Source of the DNA: Beverwykella pulmonaria
Lineage: Eukaryota > Ascomycota > Dothideomycetes > Pleosporales > Melanommataceae
Length of the DNA stretch: 64,000 nucleotides
Direction of reading: 5' to 3'
Assembly (NCBI GenBank): GCA_001599595.1
Contig: BCHH01000019.1
Location: 188,411-252,410 of the forward strand
Position numbers and translations under genes: made by a program. Shown in pieces: positions 1 through 11,500 of this stretch. The notes beneath the pieces were generated by a model. The model was not told where the DNA came from and made no database searches. It saw only the letters and a program-made list of their open reading frames with translations. Position 1 is the stretch's first letter, and each line of letters starts with the position of its first letter.

Positions 1-469
1 AGATCTTGCATGTCCTTGTCTTCGCGTCCGCTCACTTCATGCAATCATCTGTGCAACCGTTCCGCGGTCCGACAGCTCATCAATCACATGCCATCCGAGT
101 CGCCTAAGCTTGTGCCTCCCCCGCCAGCTTCCCCAGATCCAGGTCCGGGAGGAGGGTTGGATAGAGTGGAGTTGCAAGGGGACTGGAGATGGCGGGGGAC
201 TTCTTGCGCTATTTTCTCCCTCTCCACACCATCAGCGTGCATACCCTCCTTGTTGGAGCTTGGACGAAAAGTGTAGCTGTGCGTCTTGATGCGATTCATT
301 TGTATAAGTATTGGATGACATCTCGCTGGAGTGGTGGGGCATTGAGTGCAATTCCAAGCATCTCAGCTACAAGAGGTGGTCTTTTCGAGAACCTTACACT
401 TTGACTTTCATCCTTCAATTGAGCAAACCCTCCTACCCCAATTGAGCCTGGAGTTGTTCCTGCAACATC
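1..469. other. Intergenic, upstream of the sugar permease
   Basis: I see no gene here. Short overlapping frames on both strands have no recognisable motif. The right part must hold the promoter and 5' leader of the permease that starts at 470. Confidence 0.5.
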
Positions 470-2203
470 ATGGATGCCACTCGCCGAAACTCGTCGGTCG
501 TCGCGGTGGACACTGAGCAGTTTCGCCGCATGTCCATCAACAACCCTGACATCGCCAATCTCTCCGAAGATGCCGCAAAGGCCACAAAGGCGGAACATAG
601 CATGACCCTCATGCAGGGTCTGAAGCTGTACCCCAAGGCTGTAGGCTGGTCTGTCCTTCTCTCTGCGGCGATTATCATGGAAGGCTTCGACATTGTTCTC
701 ATCGCCAATCTTCTCGCTCTCCCGGCTTTCAAGCGCGCGTTCGGCGAACAGCTCCCTGACGGTTCGTACGAACTGACCGCTGCCTGGCAATCTGGTCTCA
801 CAAACGGCGCCTACGTTGGGGAGATTCTCGGTCTCATGATCAACGGTATCATTGCGGAACGTTACGGCTTCAAGAAGACTATGATCGGTGCCCTCAGCGC
901 TGTCACGTGTCTGATCTTCATCGTCTTCTTCGTGCAGAGCATCGAGCAGCTTCTCGTGGGACTGATCCTTATGGGAATCCCATGGGGTGTTTTCCAAACG
1001 CTGACCTGCACCTACGCTGCCGAAGTTGTCCCCGTTGCGCTCCGCGCCTACTTGACAACTTACGTTAACCTCTGCTGGGTCATCGGCCAATTCCTGGCTT
1101 CTGGCGTGCTCAAGGGTGTCTCTGATATTGACAGCCAGTGGGCTTACCGCATTCCCTACGCCTTGCAATGGATCTGGCCCGTTCCCCTCATCATTGGCAT
1201 TGCCTTCGCTCCCGAATCTCCATGGTGGCTTGTCCGCAAAGAGCGATATGAAGATGCGAAGAAGGTGCTTGGCCGCCTGACATCTCGCAACCGGGACACC
1301 AATTTCAACGCCGACGAGACGATTGCTATGATGAAGCATACCAACGAACTCGAGAAGGCCGCGTCGGAAGGCGGATCGTACATCGACTGCTTCAAGGGCA
1401 CCGATCTCCGCCGCACAGAGATCTGCGCAATGACTTGGTTTGTGCAAGCTTTCTGCGGCTCAAGTTTCATGGGGTTCTCGACGTACTTCTTTGAGCAGGC
1501 TGGTCTGGATACTTCGAACGCTTTCAGCATGAGTCTGGGACAGTACTCTCTCGGTGCTGTTGGTGTCTTCATGGCGTGGTTCTTGTAAGTTCCTCCCAGT
1601 CCGATTTGAATGATGCAATGCTGACCACTTAACAGAATGGGCCGTGTTGGGCGCCGAACTCTCTATCTCTGGGGCCAGCTGATCATGTGCTGCCTGCTCC
1701 TCATCATCGGCTTTATCGGAATTGTTCCGCGTGGAAACGCTGGAGCGCAGTGGGGAATCGGTGCTATGTTGCTCGTCTTCACAGCAGTGTATAACTCGAC
1801 CGTCGGCCCTGTCTGCTACTCTCTTGTCGCCGAAATGCCGTCGACCCGTCTGCGCCAGAAGACCGTTGTTCTAGCCCGCAACTTCTACAACATCGCCTCC
1901 ATCATTGGCAACATTCTTACGCCCCGCATGTTGAACCCGGGAGCCTGGAATTGGGGCGCGAAGTCTGCCTTCTTCTGGGCTGGAACGTGCTTCTTGTGCC
2001 TAGTGTGGACCTATTTCCGCCTTCCTGAGCCCAAGGGCCGGACTTATGGTGAACTCGATATCTTGTTCGAGCAGCGCGTTTCAGCACGGAAGTTCAAGGA
2101 GACGATTGTGCAAGAGCTACACATCAATGACCACGGAAGCGAGTATGGAAATGAGAAGAAGGATGTCTCGGCACATTTAGAGACTCTGGATTCAAAGAAC
2201 TAG
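470..2203 (+). CDS. MFS sugar transporter, maltose/alpha-glucoside permease type
   Basis: Proton-coupled sugar porter of the plasma membrane, in the MFS sugar-porter family, closest in feel to fungal maltose/general alpha-glucoside permeases. Exons 470-1584 and 1636-2203; the 51-base intron (GTAAGT...AACAG) restores frame between MAWF and MGRVGRR and gives about 560 residues, the usual length. Twelve hydrophobic segments are apparent. The central part carries the sugar-porter features PESPWWLV after helix 6 and GRVGRR between helices 8 and 9, and ends with the PEPKGRTYGELD motif after helix 12. The cytoplasmic N-terminus (MDATRRNSSVV) is hydrophilic. The gene converges on a Zn2Cys6 regulator gene, an arrangement common in fungal sugar-use loci. 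Substrate is inferred from family resemblance and could be another disaccharide. Confidence 0.9.
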
Positions 2204-2589
2204 AAGTAAATTTGATACATATCGCATAGAGAGCTGGGAGCTGGAGGCTTGAGACAAAAAATTTCACAGCATCCAGATTGTATATACCTGCTTGTTTTCT
2301 TATCGTGAACTATTTTGCGTGTTCGATCCTCCCTTCCATGCTCGTTTTATGTAGAACGCCGATAAGATCGAATGATGATCATGAATCCCATACGAAGTAC
2401 TTCGATATTCTGATAATGACTATGCCTTTCAAATAGATGCATGGTAAGGGAGGGGATAGAAGTCACAAAACTGCTCGAGGTCTACGGAAGGAGTCTACTC
2501 CACTCGTGTAGTACATAAACAGAACTTCTGTAGCGATACCATAAGTACGATGTAGAGTTTTCTCGAATTCAGTCGTTCGAGGAAGAGGC
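2204..2589. other. Convergent 3' intergenic region
   Basis: Short AT-rich spacer between the stop codons of two convergent genes. It should hold both 3' untranslated regions. No gene seen. Confidence 0.5.
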
Positions 2590-4587
2590 CTAAACAGTCG
2601 CAAAATTGGCCTTCGAAAGTCGTCTAGAAATGTGATTATAAGCATTTCTCTGGAGCTGCCCAGACTCAGGTTCCTGGTGAGTGAGCGGCTGAGAAGGCAC
2701 CAGGCTCGCTAGGTTTGGCAAGTCGTCTAGACCCACAGTCTCCGGAAAAGTATCAGGCCCAATCTTAGACTGAGTGGCATTGTACCAAGGGTCGGTTGGC
2801 GGTGACTGCAAGTCGAAAGGTACATTTGGCGAACTACTAGCGCTGTAAACCTCGGGAAATTGAGCTTGCAGTCTCTCCAGTTTCTCGAGTAGAATACTTC
2901 TACGTGTGTGGTCGAGCGCAGGAAACTGGATGACAAAGTCCAGGATAAAGAGGAAATCTTCAATTCGCAGTGTGGTTTCTTCGAGGGTAGCTGCAGGAAC
3001 GTGGATTAAGACGTCGGCGATCGTGTCTGTTATTTCAAAGAGCTTCTGCACAATGCTGCTCCCATGTACTTCGATGTCTTCGCGAGACATGCTGGTGACT
3101 TGCTGACGCAGACTTTTAGATAGCCGAACAGGGAAGAGGAGGGATAGACACTCCTTTGATGTGCGGGACGAGAGGAGTGCCTGGGACATTGCGAGTCGCC
3201 ATACAATTGTTCGCAACCACTCTCTGGTGATGACGAGATCGGCGCGTTGCATCATCGACAATGCAGCAGAATTGATCTCGGCGGCGTCACCCTCTAATTC
3301 GCGAGATTTGGCTTCTACCCATGCACAGGTGACGCTGCTTGTTTGGCTCTTACTGCCGAGCCAGTTTTTCAGGAAGTCGGCGTCAAGGAGACGGAATAGT
3401 TTGATAATTTGGTTGAAGCCTTCGTGCACCGAGAGTGGTATTGTCGGGTCATCTTCTGGTCGGCTGTCGAGTGGAGGCAAAATTGCTTCCCGGAAGTCAA
3501 GAATGGCGACGAATCGCTCATGGATGTAGGCTTGCCAGTATAAACGTTGGCGTCTTGATCTCTCATGGGGCGGAAGAGGGTCCATGGAGTCCGCACTGTC
3601 AATCCGTAGGAGTTGAACTGCAGTAATGGAATCGCGCAAATAATGGAAGGCGGCATCGCTAGCCTGCATACTCATCAAACAGTTATGTATGAACATTGAT
3701 TGCATAGCTCTCATGACCGACGACCGGAAATTCGCCATGGGCGGTCGGAGTGTCTCTATCGAGCGGTTCATCAAAGTTTTGATAGTGTGAAGGACTTCTT
3801 CTGTTCGTTTATCTCCGTAGCGGGTCAGATTTAGTGTGCAAGCAGCAAAGGCGTATACGAAGGACCGAATCTCCTGGTCGCTGTCCATTAGATGTATGTA
3901 CTGTCGTAGCTCATTTTCGGTAATGACAGGCTGGACTGGATAAACACCTTCCATGTAGTCCGAAATTAAGTCGAGAAAGAAGGTTGGCCCATAGGGTATT
4001 TGAGGCACCGTAGGGGATACTGGGATCTCGTTAACAATACTTCTCTCACGTTCCGTTACACAGCATGTACCCCCAAATGAGGGTTGTCCAGCGACCTCGT
4101 TGCCCGATGGCCCAGATGCCGTCATCGGACATACGTTGGATTTTGCCCTACACTGTCCCGTTACATTTGCCAGGCGATAATATCATGACTCTTGTAACGT
4201 TCCCTCGTAGGTGACAAGATGCAGTTTGTGGTCTTGGAAAGACAAGAGAATCGACTTACAAGGGTCTGGCTCCGCTTGACCATACGACGATTGGTATCCA
4301 GCCGACGACGGACTCGCTGGGAGGATCGGAGGCACCGTAGTAGCAACATGTGCGGTCTTATTCTTGTACTCGGATATCAGGTGCCCGCGCTTTCCGTATT
4401 GAACTCTCTGCTTGGCCGAGACTGTGTATACACAGCGAAGGCCGAGATGTGCGCATTGCTGACATCGTTCTTGTCCATTACACCTTACCTTGCGTAGCTT
4501 GCAGGCATCGCACGCTTTCGCCACGCGTTTCGGGGGTTGCGGCTCCATGGAATTTGGTGGCAGAATAAGGTTGTGATGAGGAGACAC
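2590..4587 (-). CDS. Zn2Cys6 fungal transcription factor, sugar-regulator-like
   Basis: The N-terminal exon (from 4587) encodes a complete binuclear zinc cluster, CDACKLRKVRC then CQQC then LRC, with spacing C-x2-C-x6-C-x5-C-x2-C-x6-C. It is followed by a basic linker and, in the second exon, about 470 residues of alpha-helical fungal regulator middle region. A consensus GTAAGT donor lies at 4259-4254. Keeping frame from it needs an acceptor at 4022-4020 (240-base intron); an alternative is a weaker donor at 4285 with an acceptor at 4150-4148. The stop is at 2592-2590. It probably regulates a sugar-use gene such as the neighbouring permease, by analogy with MAL activators and AmyR/MalR; that is inference. 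The start could also be the internal Met just before EPQPPKR. Confidence 0.8.
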
Positions 4588-5367
4588 CCGAGTTTGAGGT
4601 GGAGGTCAAGTCAGAGACAAGATGGGGCTAGTGCCGAGACCTCTTACTGGTTCATGACCTGTAGGCGGGCTAGCTCGAAACTTTGTACTTGGTCCAAAGG
4701 CAAACGTGAATATGAAAAGAAGGCGGTGCATCGTTCTGTGAGCTCGTTCTATACCTGTACGTATTGCCGGCGGACGAAGTTAGGCTATTCACTCTCTGAG
4801 CACGATAGTGCGCTCTCGGACCGACACGTAAACGGACCCTATATGCAGAGCCCTAGGATAGCTCAGAAGGAATACCAACATAGTATGCCTCCCTCACTTT
4901 GCATAGGGCACAACCTTCTTGTGCTCACGAGGGGTCCGGGCGTCATATCCTGTATATGTATGCAATGCCATCCGGCGGAAGAATTTGAGCGGTGAAGTCG
5001 ATAGATGACATGAATGTGAAAACTTATAGTTGAATCATCATGGCACGTCGAGGAAATAGTGTACCGCATTCCACTAGGCCTGAGATGTGACGTGGAGTTC
5101 AGCGTTAGGTTTAGTTCGTTTCCAGGGTCGAAAGCATCTGGCGGTACAAAACTGTGTTGAAGAAAGGCCGACCGCTGCACGACATCACAGATGGATAGGC
5201 AGATGTAGGTGGGACAATCTTAGTTTGTAAGATGTCGAAGGTGCTCAATACCACGCCTTTGCCATAAAGAAAATCCTGTGGTAATGCATAAACCTGGTCC
5301 ACTCTAGAACCATTTCCCTTCTCGGTATCATTTCCACAATCGCTGGAACATCGCCGCTTCTGCCGCT
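4588..5367. other. Intergenic
   Basis: I find no convincing gene. It contains the 5' region of the Zn2Cys6 regulator and the 3' end of the ribosomal protein S28 gene, both on the minus strand. Small frames of 60-150 codons have no family motif. Confidence 0.45.
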
Positions 5368-5759
5368 CTATCTCAGTCTTCGGGCCTCACGTTCGGATTC
5401 AAGCAAGCAAAGGATGTCGTTCTCGCGCACTGCTGCGAGTTAGCCTCTCTTCCCACACCAAGTGTCCCCAGCTGCGAGTCGTACCTGGGCCCTTGACGTT
5501 CCGGATGATGCTTCGGGTTGTGTCGTCCATAAATTCGACGCGCACCTGGGTGACACCACCGCGGGAGCCTGTGCCGGGTCAGAATGTGTGCTCAATCGCT
5601 GCCTTTACCTGTTTCGCGAGTCACGCTTGCAGGAGGTCCACATACCGGTGCGGCCGAGGACTATGATGCAATGTCAGTGAAATAATTGAACAGCTCGAAG
5701 CGCCTGCACATACCGCGGGTGACCTTGACGAGCTTGACGGGGACTTTCGTGGTATCCAT
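5368..5759 (-). CDS. RPS28: 40S ribosomal protein S28 (eS28)
   Basis: Small-subunit ribosomal protein near the mRNA exit channel. Assembled by hand from four exons: 5759-5714, 5660-5646, 5568-5485 and 5429-5368. Phases close exactly and yield 68 residues, the family length. The translation starts [15 protein letters not shown], continues [18 protein letters not shown] and ends with the invariant SEREARRLR. Introns use GTATGT, GTATGT and GTACGA donors with TAG, CAG and CAG acceptors. The second exon is only 15 bases. No long open frame reveals the gene, so automatic callers can miss it. It is transcribed away from HIS1 across a 774-base divergent spacer. Confidence 0.96.
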
Positions 5760-6533
5760 GCCTGCGGTCTGCCTCCATTAGCCACTGCCTCGGTTCCAGC
5801 TGGTCCTTTTCCACGCACTTGATATGGAGTTCAGTTGAGACTGGGGGTTCTCGATCGACCGATGTCGTGTTACGGGTGCGTCGGGCGTGGTGGTGAAGTC
5901 TGGCGGCGGCGAGTGTCGGACTGTCAAAAATCGTAAATCGTATGTGCGTCTGGTGTTGAGCCTCAGCCGAAGCGAACTTTTGTGCCTCTCGTCTCCGCCC
6001 TCAGTAGGGGCGCTAGCCTTTTGTGGACTAAAGATACTTGGCGCGGGGCATTCGGCAGCTCATATCTCGCCGTCGCTGATTGGCGCCTTGGAAATGTTCG
6101 GTTTTGCCGCCGTAATCGGAGCCGTTCTCACAATTCCTGGCACTCCCTCTGACTGGCATGTGTACACATACAGCCCCTCCTGTCTCATATAACGCGCGTA
6201 GCGCACTGACAAGAACCCAGACCTCATTCGCCTTCTCTCTACGCGTATGTACGCATACCCCGCTTTGACACAGCCAGATTGGAAAACTCAATAGCTCAAA
6301 CCCGCTCAAAGCAAATCTGCACACCACGAAACTACACACTATCCCACCTTCACCTGCAGCACCGCGCAGCACCAGCCCCTCCACCATTTCCTTCATCTCG
6401 CCTAGGCCCAATTAAATCGTCATACGTGGGCACTCGTCTCCAATCCTGCGCAACCATTGCAGGAACTGGGCCATCCGTAACTCCCGGCCCGCATCTGGTA
6501 CCCCCAGATTGCGTGCTTCTTTAAGAAGGCAGG
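5760..6533. promoter_or_regulatory. Divergent promoter region of RPS28 and HIS1
   Basis: This 774-base spacer separates the start codons of two divergent housekeeping genes. It contains pyrimidine-rich and CA-rich stretches near the HIS1 side. I identify no specific operator. No protein gene is supported. Confidence 0.5.
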
Positions 6534-7787
6534 ATGGATCTAGTCAACTCGTATGTGGAAGCTCTCTCACTTTTTCCTCTTGTCGCATTGCTTGGAGAAC
6601 CATGGAGCATACGAATGGTGCCAATGGCACGAACAGTGTCAATAGCACGAACGGGGTGAATGGTGTAAACGGCGTGAACGGTGTCATACTCAAGCCGCGG
6701 AGCATGAGTAGGAGTTTGCCGTTCTTGACTGACACATTGGGAAATAGCTTGAACGATCGATTGCTCTTTGCTGTGCCTAAGAGTATGTCTTCTTTCTCCG
6801 CTTTGACCTTGGACTTCAATGTGCTAATTAGCGTGCAGAGGGCCGTCTCCACCAAGTCTGTCTCGACCTCCTCCACGGCTCAGACATCCAATTCCACCGC
6901 CATTCGCGCCTTGACATCGCTCTCGTCAAGAATCTCCCCCTCGCTCTGGTCTTCCTCCCTGCCGCGGACATCCCCACATTCGTGGGTGAAGGACGTGTCG
7001 ACCTAGGCATAACAGGACGAGACCAAGTCGCGGAGCATGAATGTGCGGTTCCACCCACCGCGACAACAGGCGTGGAACAGATTCTCGATCTCGACTTTGG
7101 GAAATGTACTCTGCAAGTCCAGGTACCGCAAAAGGGGGAATTGAGTAGGCCTGAAGACTTGATCGGAAAGAACGTCGTCACAAGTTTCACGAACCTCACA
7201 GAGCAATATTTCCGAAGGCTAGAAGCGGAACAAGCAGGCTCAACAAATGGAGAGACCCATGGGGAAAAGACAAAGCTAAAAACAAACATCAAATACGTTG
7301 GTGGAAGTGTCGAGGCAGCATGTGCTTTGGGTGTCGCCGATGGAATTGTCGATCTTGTCGAGTCTGGAGAGACGATGCGTGCCGCCGGTCTCAAGGCCAT
7401 CTCCACAGTCGTCTCCTCCAGTGCAATTCTCATCAAGTCAAAACACCCTTCAGACACCAAGCTGGTCGAGCTTATCCTTGCGAGAATCAAGGGTGTGATC
7501 AGTAAGTCATCTTTCCTCATTCCCTGGTTGAATAATTTTGACAGTGCAAAGCTGCCCAAAAATATGTCCTCTGCACCTACAACATCCAACGTCCCAAACT
7601 CGAGACCGTCTGCAAAATCACACCAGGAAACCGTGCGCCAACTATCAACTCTTTGGAAGAAGAAGGATGGGTGGCCGTCCAGGCCATGGTGGAGCGAAAA
7701 GAAATTGCTATTACAATGGACAAACTGACGGAAGCGGGAGCCAGTGATATTATGATTATAAAAATCGAAAACTCAAGGACGCACTAA
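6534..7787 (+). CDS. HIS1: ATP phosphoribosyltransferase (HIS1)
   Basis: Catalyses the first step of histidine synthesis, joining ATP and PRPP to phosphoribosyl-ATP; cytosolic and normally feedback-inhibited by histidine. Exons 6534-6550, 6748-6782, 6839-7501 and 7552-7787 give 316 residues in perfect phase. The start was chosen because MDLVNS joined to LNDRLLFAVPKKGRL reproduces the conserved family N-terminus. Later landmarks are LVFLPAADIPTFVGEG, DLGITGRDQ, the PRPP-site region DLVESGETMRAAGL, and the long-form C-terminal domain from GVITAQKYVLC to GASDIMIIKI. The third intron ends in AAG, not CAG. Intron 1 (197 bases) is unusually long and holds a short tandem repeat plus an ATG at 6602 in frame with exon 2, so an alternative 359-residue form is conceivable. 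Confidence 0.95.
6611..6690 (+). repeat. Tandem 9-base-type repeat inside HIS1 intron 1
   Basis: Units close to AAYGGYGTG repeat through this stretch, most regular at 6653-6687. Read in the frame of exon 2 they would encode Asn-Gly-Val/Thr runs. They lie within the intron inferred at 6551-6747. Confidence 0.75.
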
Positions 7788-8596
7788 TCAAGGATTGCGA
7801 AATCATTTGATTTAGAAATGTACTGTTTAAAAGTTCAACCTGATGTAGGATGACTATGCGAAAAGTTCAACTTGATGTAGGATGATTATACGAAATGTTG
7901 CCTCTTTTAGTCAGGGGCACTTAGATACCTTATAAATGATATAGATTGTCATCTTCTATCTAAATATTGCCACTGAAAAACAACACTAGGTGCGGTGTAT
8001 CATTAACTTAGTAATATCAAACCCCTAATTAATAGCTCCTATATTTTCAGACTACCACTCCTAAAGAACCACAAAGTCGTGAATACACCAGCATCATACC
8101 TTTACTGAGGAGTAAAATAGATCTTAGACATTTTCTTTGGAAACGTATATTGAACAACAATATCAGAACAATGCTATTCCTATAATTGTTACAAATGGAG
8201 GAAGTGGAATCTAAAATTAAATGGGAGCACATGCAAAACGAAAGACTGACAAGAAATGCCGAAACATGAGGTGGTGAAAGTGGCAGCAGCATTAAACCTA
8301 AGTCTAGGTTAAGACGCGGGAGCACTAGATGAGACCTCGTTCAGTAATGCAGGCATAAAAGGACATTTAGCAGGCAGATTTGTGCTGTCCAACATTATGA
8401 GCAGGAATATTCGAAAATATGACAAGTGTGCCGAGCGCGAGAACCATATCATGATGTAAAGGAGCTCGAAGTTCAGTAAAAGAGAACTACACTGTAATAA
8501 GAACAGATTCTTGCCTGTGCGTAGTGCCAATGCAAGGTTCAAATTGAGGTCGTAAATATCCTGATAGAGTGTATTCTTCCATGCCACCGTCGGTGT
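7788..8596. other. AT-rich convergent intergenic region
   Basis: Lies between the stop codons of HIS1 and the large GTPase gene. AT-rich, with many short frames lacking motifs. The one clear structure is the tandem duplication at 7829-7892. Confidence 0.5.
7829..7892. repeat. 32-base tandem duplication
   Basis: Units 7829-7860 and 7861-7892 start with AAAAGTTCAA and are adjacent. They differ at three positions, and all three are transitions in the same direction (C to T, C to T and G to A in unit 2). It lies just downstream of HIS1. Confidence 0.9.
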
Positions 8597-11500
8597 CTAC
8601 GCTCTCGCAGCATCCACAACCCTATCCATCATCCTCCTAACCCCCCTCATTTCCTCCTTGACGGCCTCCAACTTTTCCATTAACTGAATCCTAAACTCCG
8701 GATTCCTCTCACTCTCCAGTACCAAGTTCTGATCTCTAAGGGTATTTAAGTCCGCTTCTATGAACGTGAGTTGCTGCGCAACAGCGTCTTTTAGCTTTCT
8801 CTCGAGTTCGGTTGATATGCTCCAAAATTGTGCTTTGAGGCGGTGGCGATGGTCTTTGAATAGGGTGGGAGAGTGGAAGCCGGATGTTATGATTTTTTTC
8901 TTGCGGCGGTCACTACCCTTACCTGCTTCGAAGTCAGTAGTTTGGGGATGAGTAAGGGGAGGGGGGAAAGGTGAGGTACCATATTCTCGGTTTGCGGCTT
9001 GGTATGTGCCTTCCATGAGTTCTCCTATGATAGAGGTTCGGATTGGGGATAAGCCGTCTGTTTGGAGTGAGGAAATTTGGGTTTCGAAATTTTCTAGGAT
9101 GTTCTCGACCTCATAGAGTAAGAGACCTCTGCGATGGCGGAGCGTTGCGGTGAGCGTGAGCAGGGCTGCGCGTACGCTGTCGTTGGCATTCGCTATCAGA
9201 GATGTCAGCCGAACAGAAGGGGCATCTCAGGGCTAGATAGAACATACCTGTCTCTGTCACTATTCTAACGACGGTTGCAAAAGTACTCTCGATGAAAGTA
9301 CTAGTCTCGTTGAGATAAGGTTTCATCTCATCGTCGAAGGTGTCCCATTGGTCGGACAGGTCGTCTTTCATCGTCACTATAGCTTCTTCGTTCCAACAAG
9401 CTGAGCCAATTAAAGTTGTAGAATGGTCACCAAATTTCCTGCAGAAGGCTGCGTAGGAACTAGGATCCCACTGACAGAACAGTCAGCTGGGGTTCGTTAT
9501 GTAGATGATAGAATTACCGATTCCCATTGTAAGCTTGCTACTCCTGCATCGGCGCTCCATTTCGCAGCGCATTCCCCTACCGAGTATCAATAAAGTTGTT
9601 CTTTCTGGTCAGGTGTTGAACTTACTCATGTATAGGAGAACTTTGCTGTCGAAAGTCTCTTGCACGGGATGCGAGATATTACTGACTGGGGACACTGGAG
9701 AAGTCAACTAAAAAGAATATCAGAGAAACTCCTCAAAGTGTCGAACGGCTAGTGCTAACCTTGTCCAGCTCGTGCTGAATCGCAGACATAGCTTCGAGTA
9801 CTTGTTGTTTTCTCTCGGTGCTTGCATTGCCCGACCCAGCCTCGATCCACAGCTCGACAGAACCCAGGAATGCTGGAATCTCGTCTCGGATATACTCAGC
9901 GGTAGCACGCAGACAGCTTTCAGCGACGATGCCGATGCAGTGGCGTCGAAGCTCCAAGATACCGCTCAATTGAAGCGAAGGCAAAGCAGTTTGCGAAGGT
10001 TTGTCTCGCATTTTCCAATAGATCTTATTACTGACACAGAATATCTTAAGGTCTTTTCCTGAGGGATGGGTGATGTACCGTGTTTGTAGACTCCCGGATA
10101 CTTTACCATTTCTGATGGTGATGATGTGACGTTTAAGTCTTCATGGATTAGCTCTATGCGCAGTATTGAAATTAGGAAAAGCATACTCAAATTTGAGATC
10201 GAACTTCAACTTCCTGCGTGCAACGTAAGCGCTATGTACGTGTTTTGAGAATTGACTTACTCGGCTCTTCTATGCCTCTGCTGTAGTTCAAGCAGTTCTT
10301 CCTTTTCATCATTATTAAGATCTACAAGCTGATCAAATTCCTCGATTTCGGCGTTAATTGATTTCAATTCTCGTTTAGCTTGGTCAACCCTTTTCTGCAT
10401 TGCGTCGATGCGAGTTCTTTCTGCAGCCAAGTCTGCCCTCGCTTCGTTGGCTTTGATATCCTACTCGAGGATTAGTTCCATTTTCGACCTAGAGGTCTAT
10501 AGAATAGTCACAGGTGATAGAAAATCGGGTAACATACATCGGACTTCGTGCAAATAACGCTAACATTGGTTAATGTGGCACGGCGAGCCAACTCGAAAAC
10601 GTCTTCGACACCTTGATCAGTGGTTGCGCGACCGATCACAGCAACAGCAAAGATTTGATGGCATTGTCTAACATAACGCTCTGTAATATTCTGGCGAGCA
10701 GAATTGAGGTCTCGAAGGCCTATCCTAATTTAGCACCAAAGTCGTTAGGTTGCGAGTGATGGAGATCCTACCTGGAAGATCGGCTATGATTAAACCCTTC
10801 TTCAGAATGTGTGCTTTTAGATAGACTCTTTAATTAAAGAGTTAATTAAGTTCGAGATGCAGACATAAAAGTAGATAGAGGCTTACCTAATCTTCTGAAT
10901 GAATGGCCAAAGACATGTTTGCGGTCTATCATCAGTCTCTGAAGTCAACTGGATCAGCCGGGAAGAACATTGGCCGACAAGATCAAAAGATTCTTGTATA
11001 TCCCTCTGTTGCGGAAGGATTTGCGAAGCCCAGTTTATCATGATATCTAGAGCATGATCAAAAGGTAGAGTAAGAAGTATCGTTGGTGTTTGCGTAAATC
11101 TGTCTCTGAAACTAGCTACAAATGTGCTATAAGCAAGATCTGATCTTTTCTTCAAATCTTCGCGTTCCTCGTTTGTGATGTCGCTGTTGGGGTTTAAAGT
11201 CTTGTACTGGCGGTAGGAACGCAGAAGTTCCTCGAACTGTTGTCGGAGTTGTCCAAGCGTGAAGTAATCGATGTGAATGATGAAATCGTCCCGCTCGTGG
11301 AAATGGTACTCGGTCACAACGCAAGTGCACGCCGCTCCGTTACTGCTCTGTTTGTATAAATGGTTAGTTCGTGTCGACATGGGGTGTATCAAGAAAACTT
11401 ACCGCTCTCGCTAAGTCTCTCTTATCTAACAGCGAATTTATCAAGCTACTCTTTCCCGCCCCAGAGTCTCCGACTAGGCCAACTATATGCGAAGACGGGG

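Noticed and set aside
296..1447. Long minus-strand frame of 383 codons opposite the permease
   Set aside because: It is an antisense shadow of the permease exon, with no family motif and a composition mirroring the real frame.
2315..2340. B-box-like GTTCGATCC suggesting a tRNA
   Set aside because: No acceptor stem, A box or anticodon stem around it.
6602..6782. HIS1 starting at the ATG at 6602
   Set aside because: The upstream exon 6534-6550 spliced to 6748 gives the conserved family N-terminus, so 6602 is kept only as a possible alternative start.
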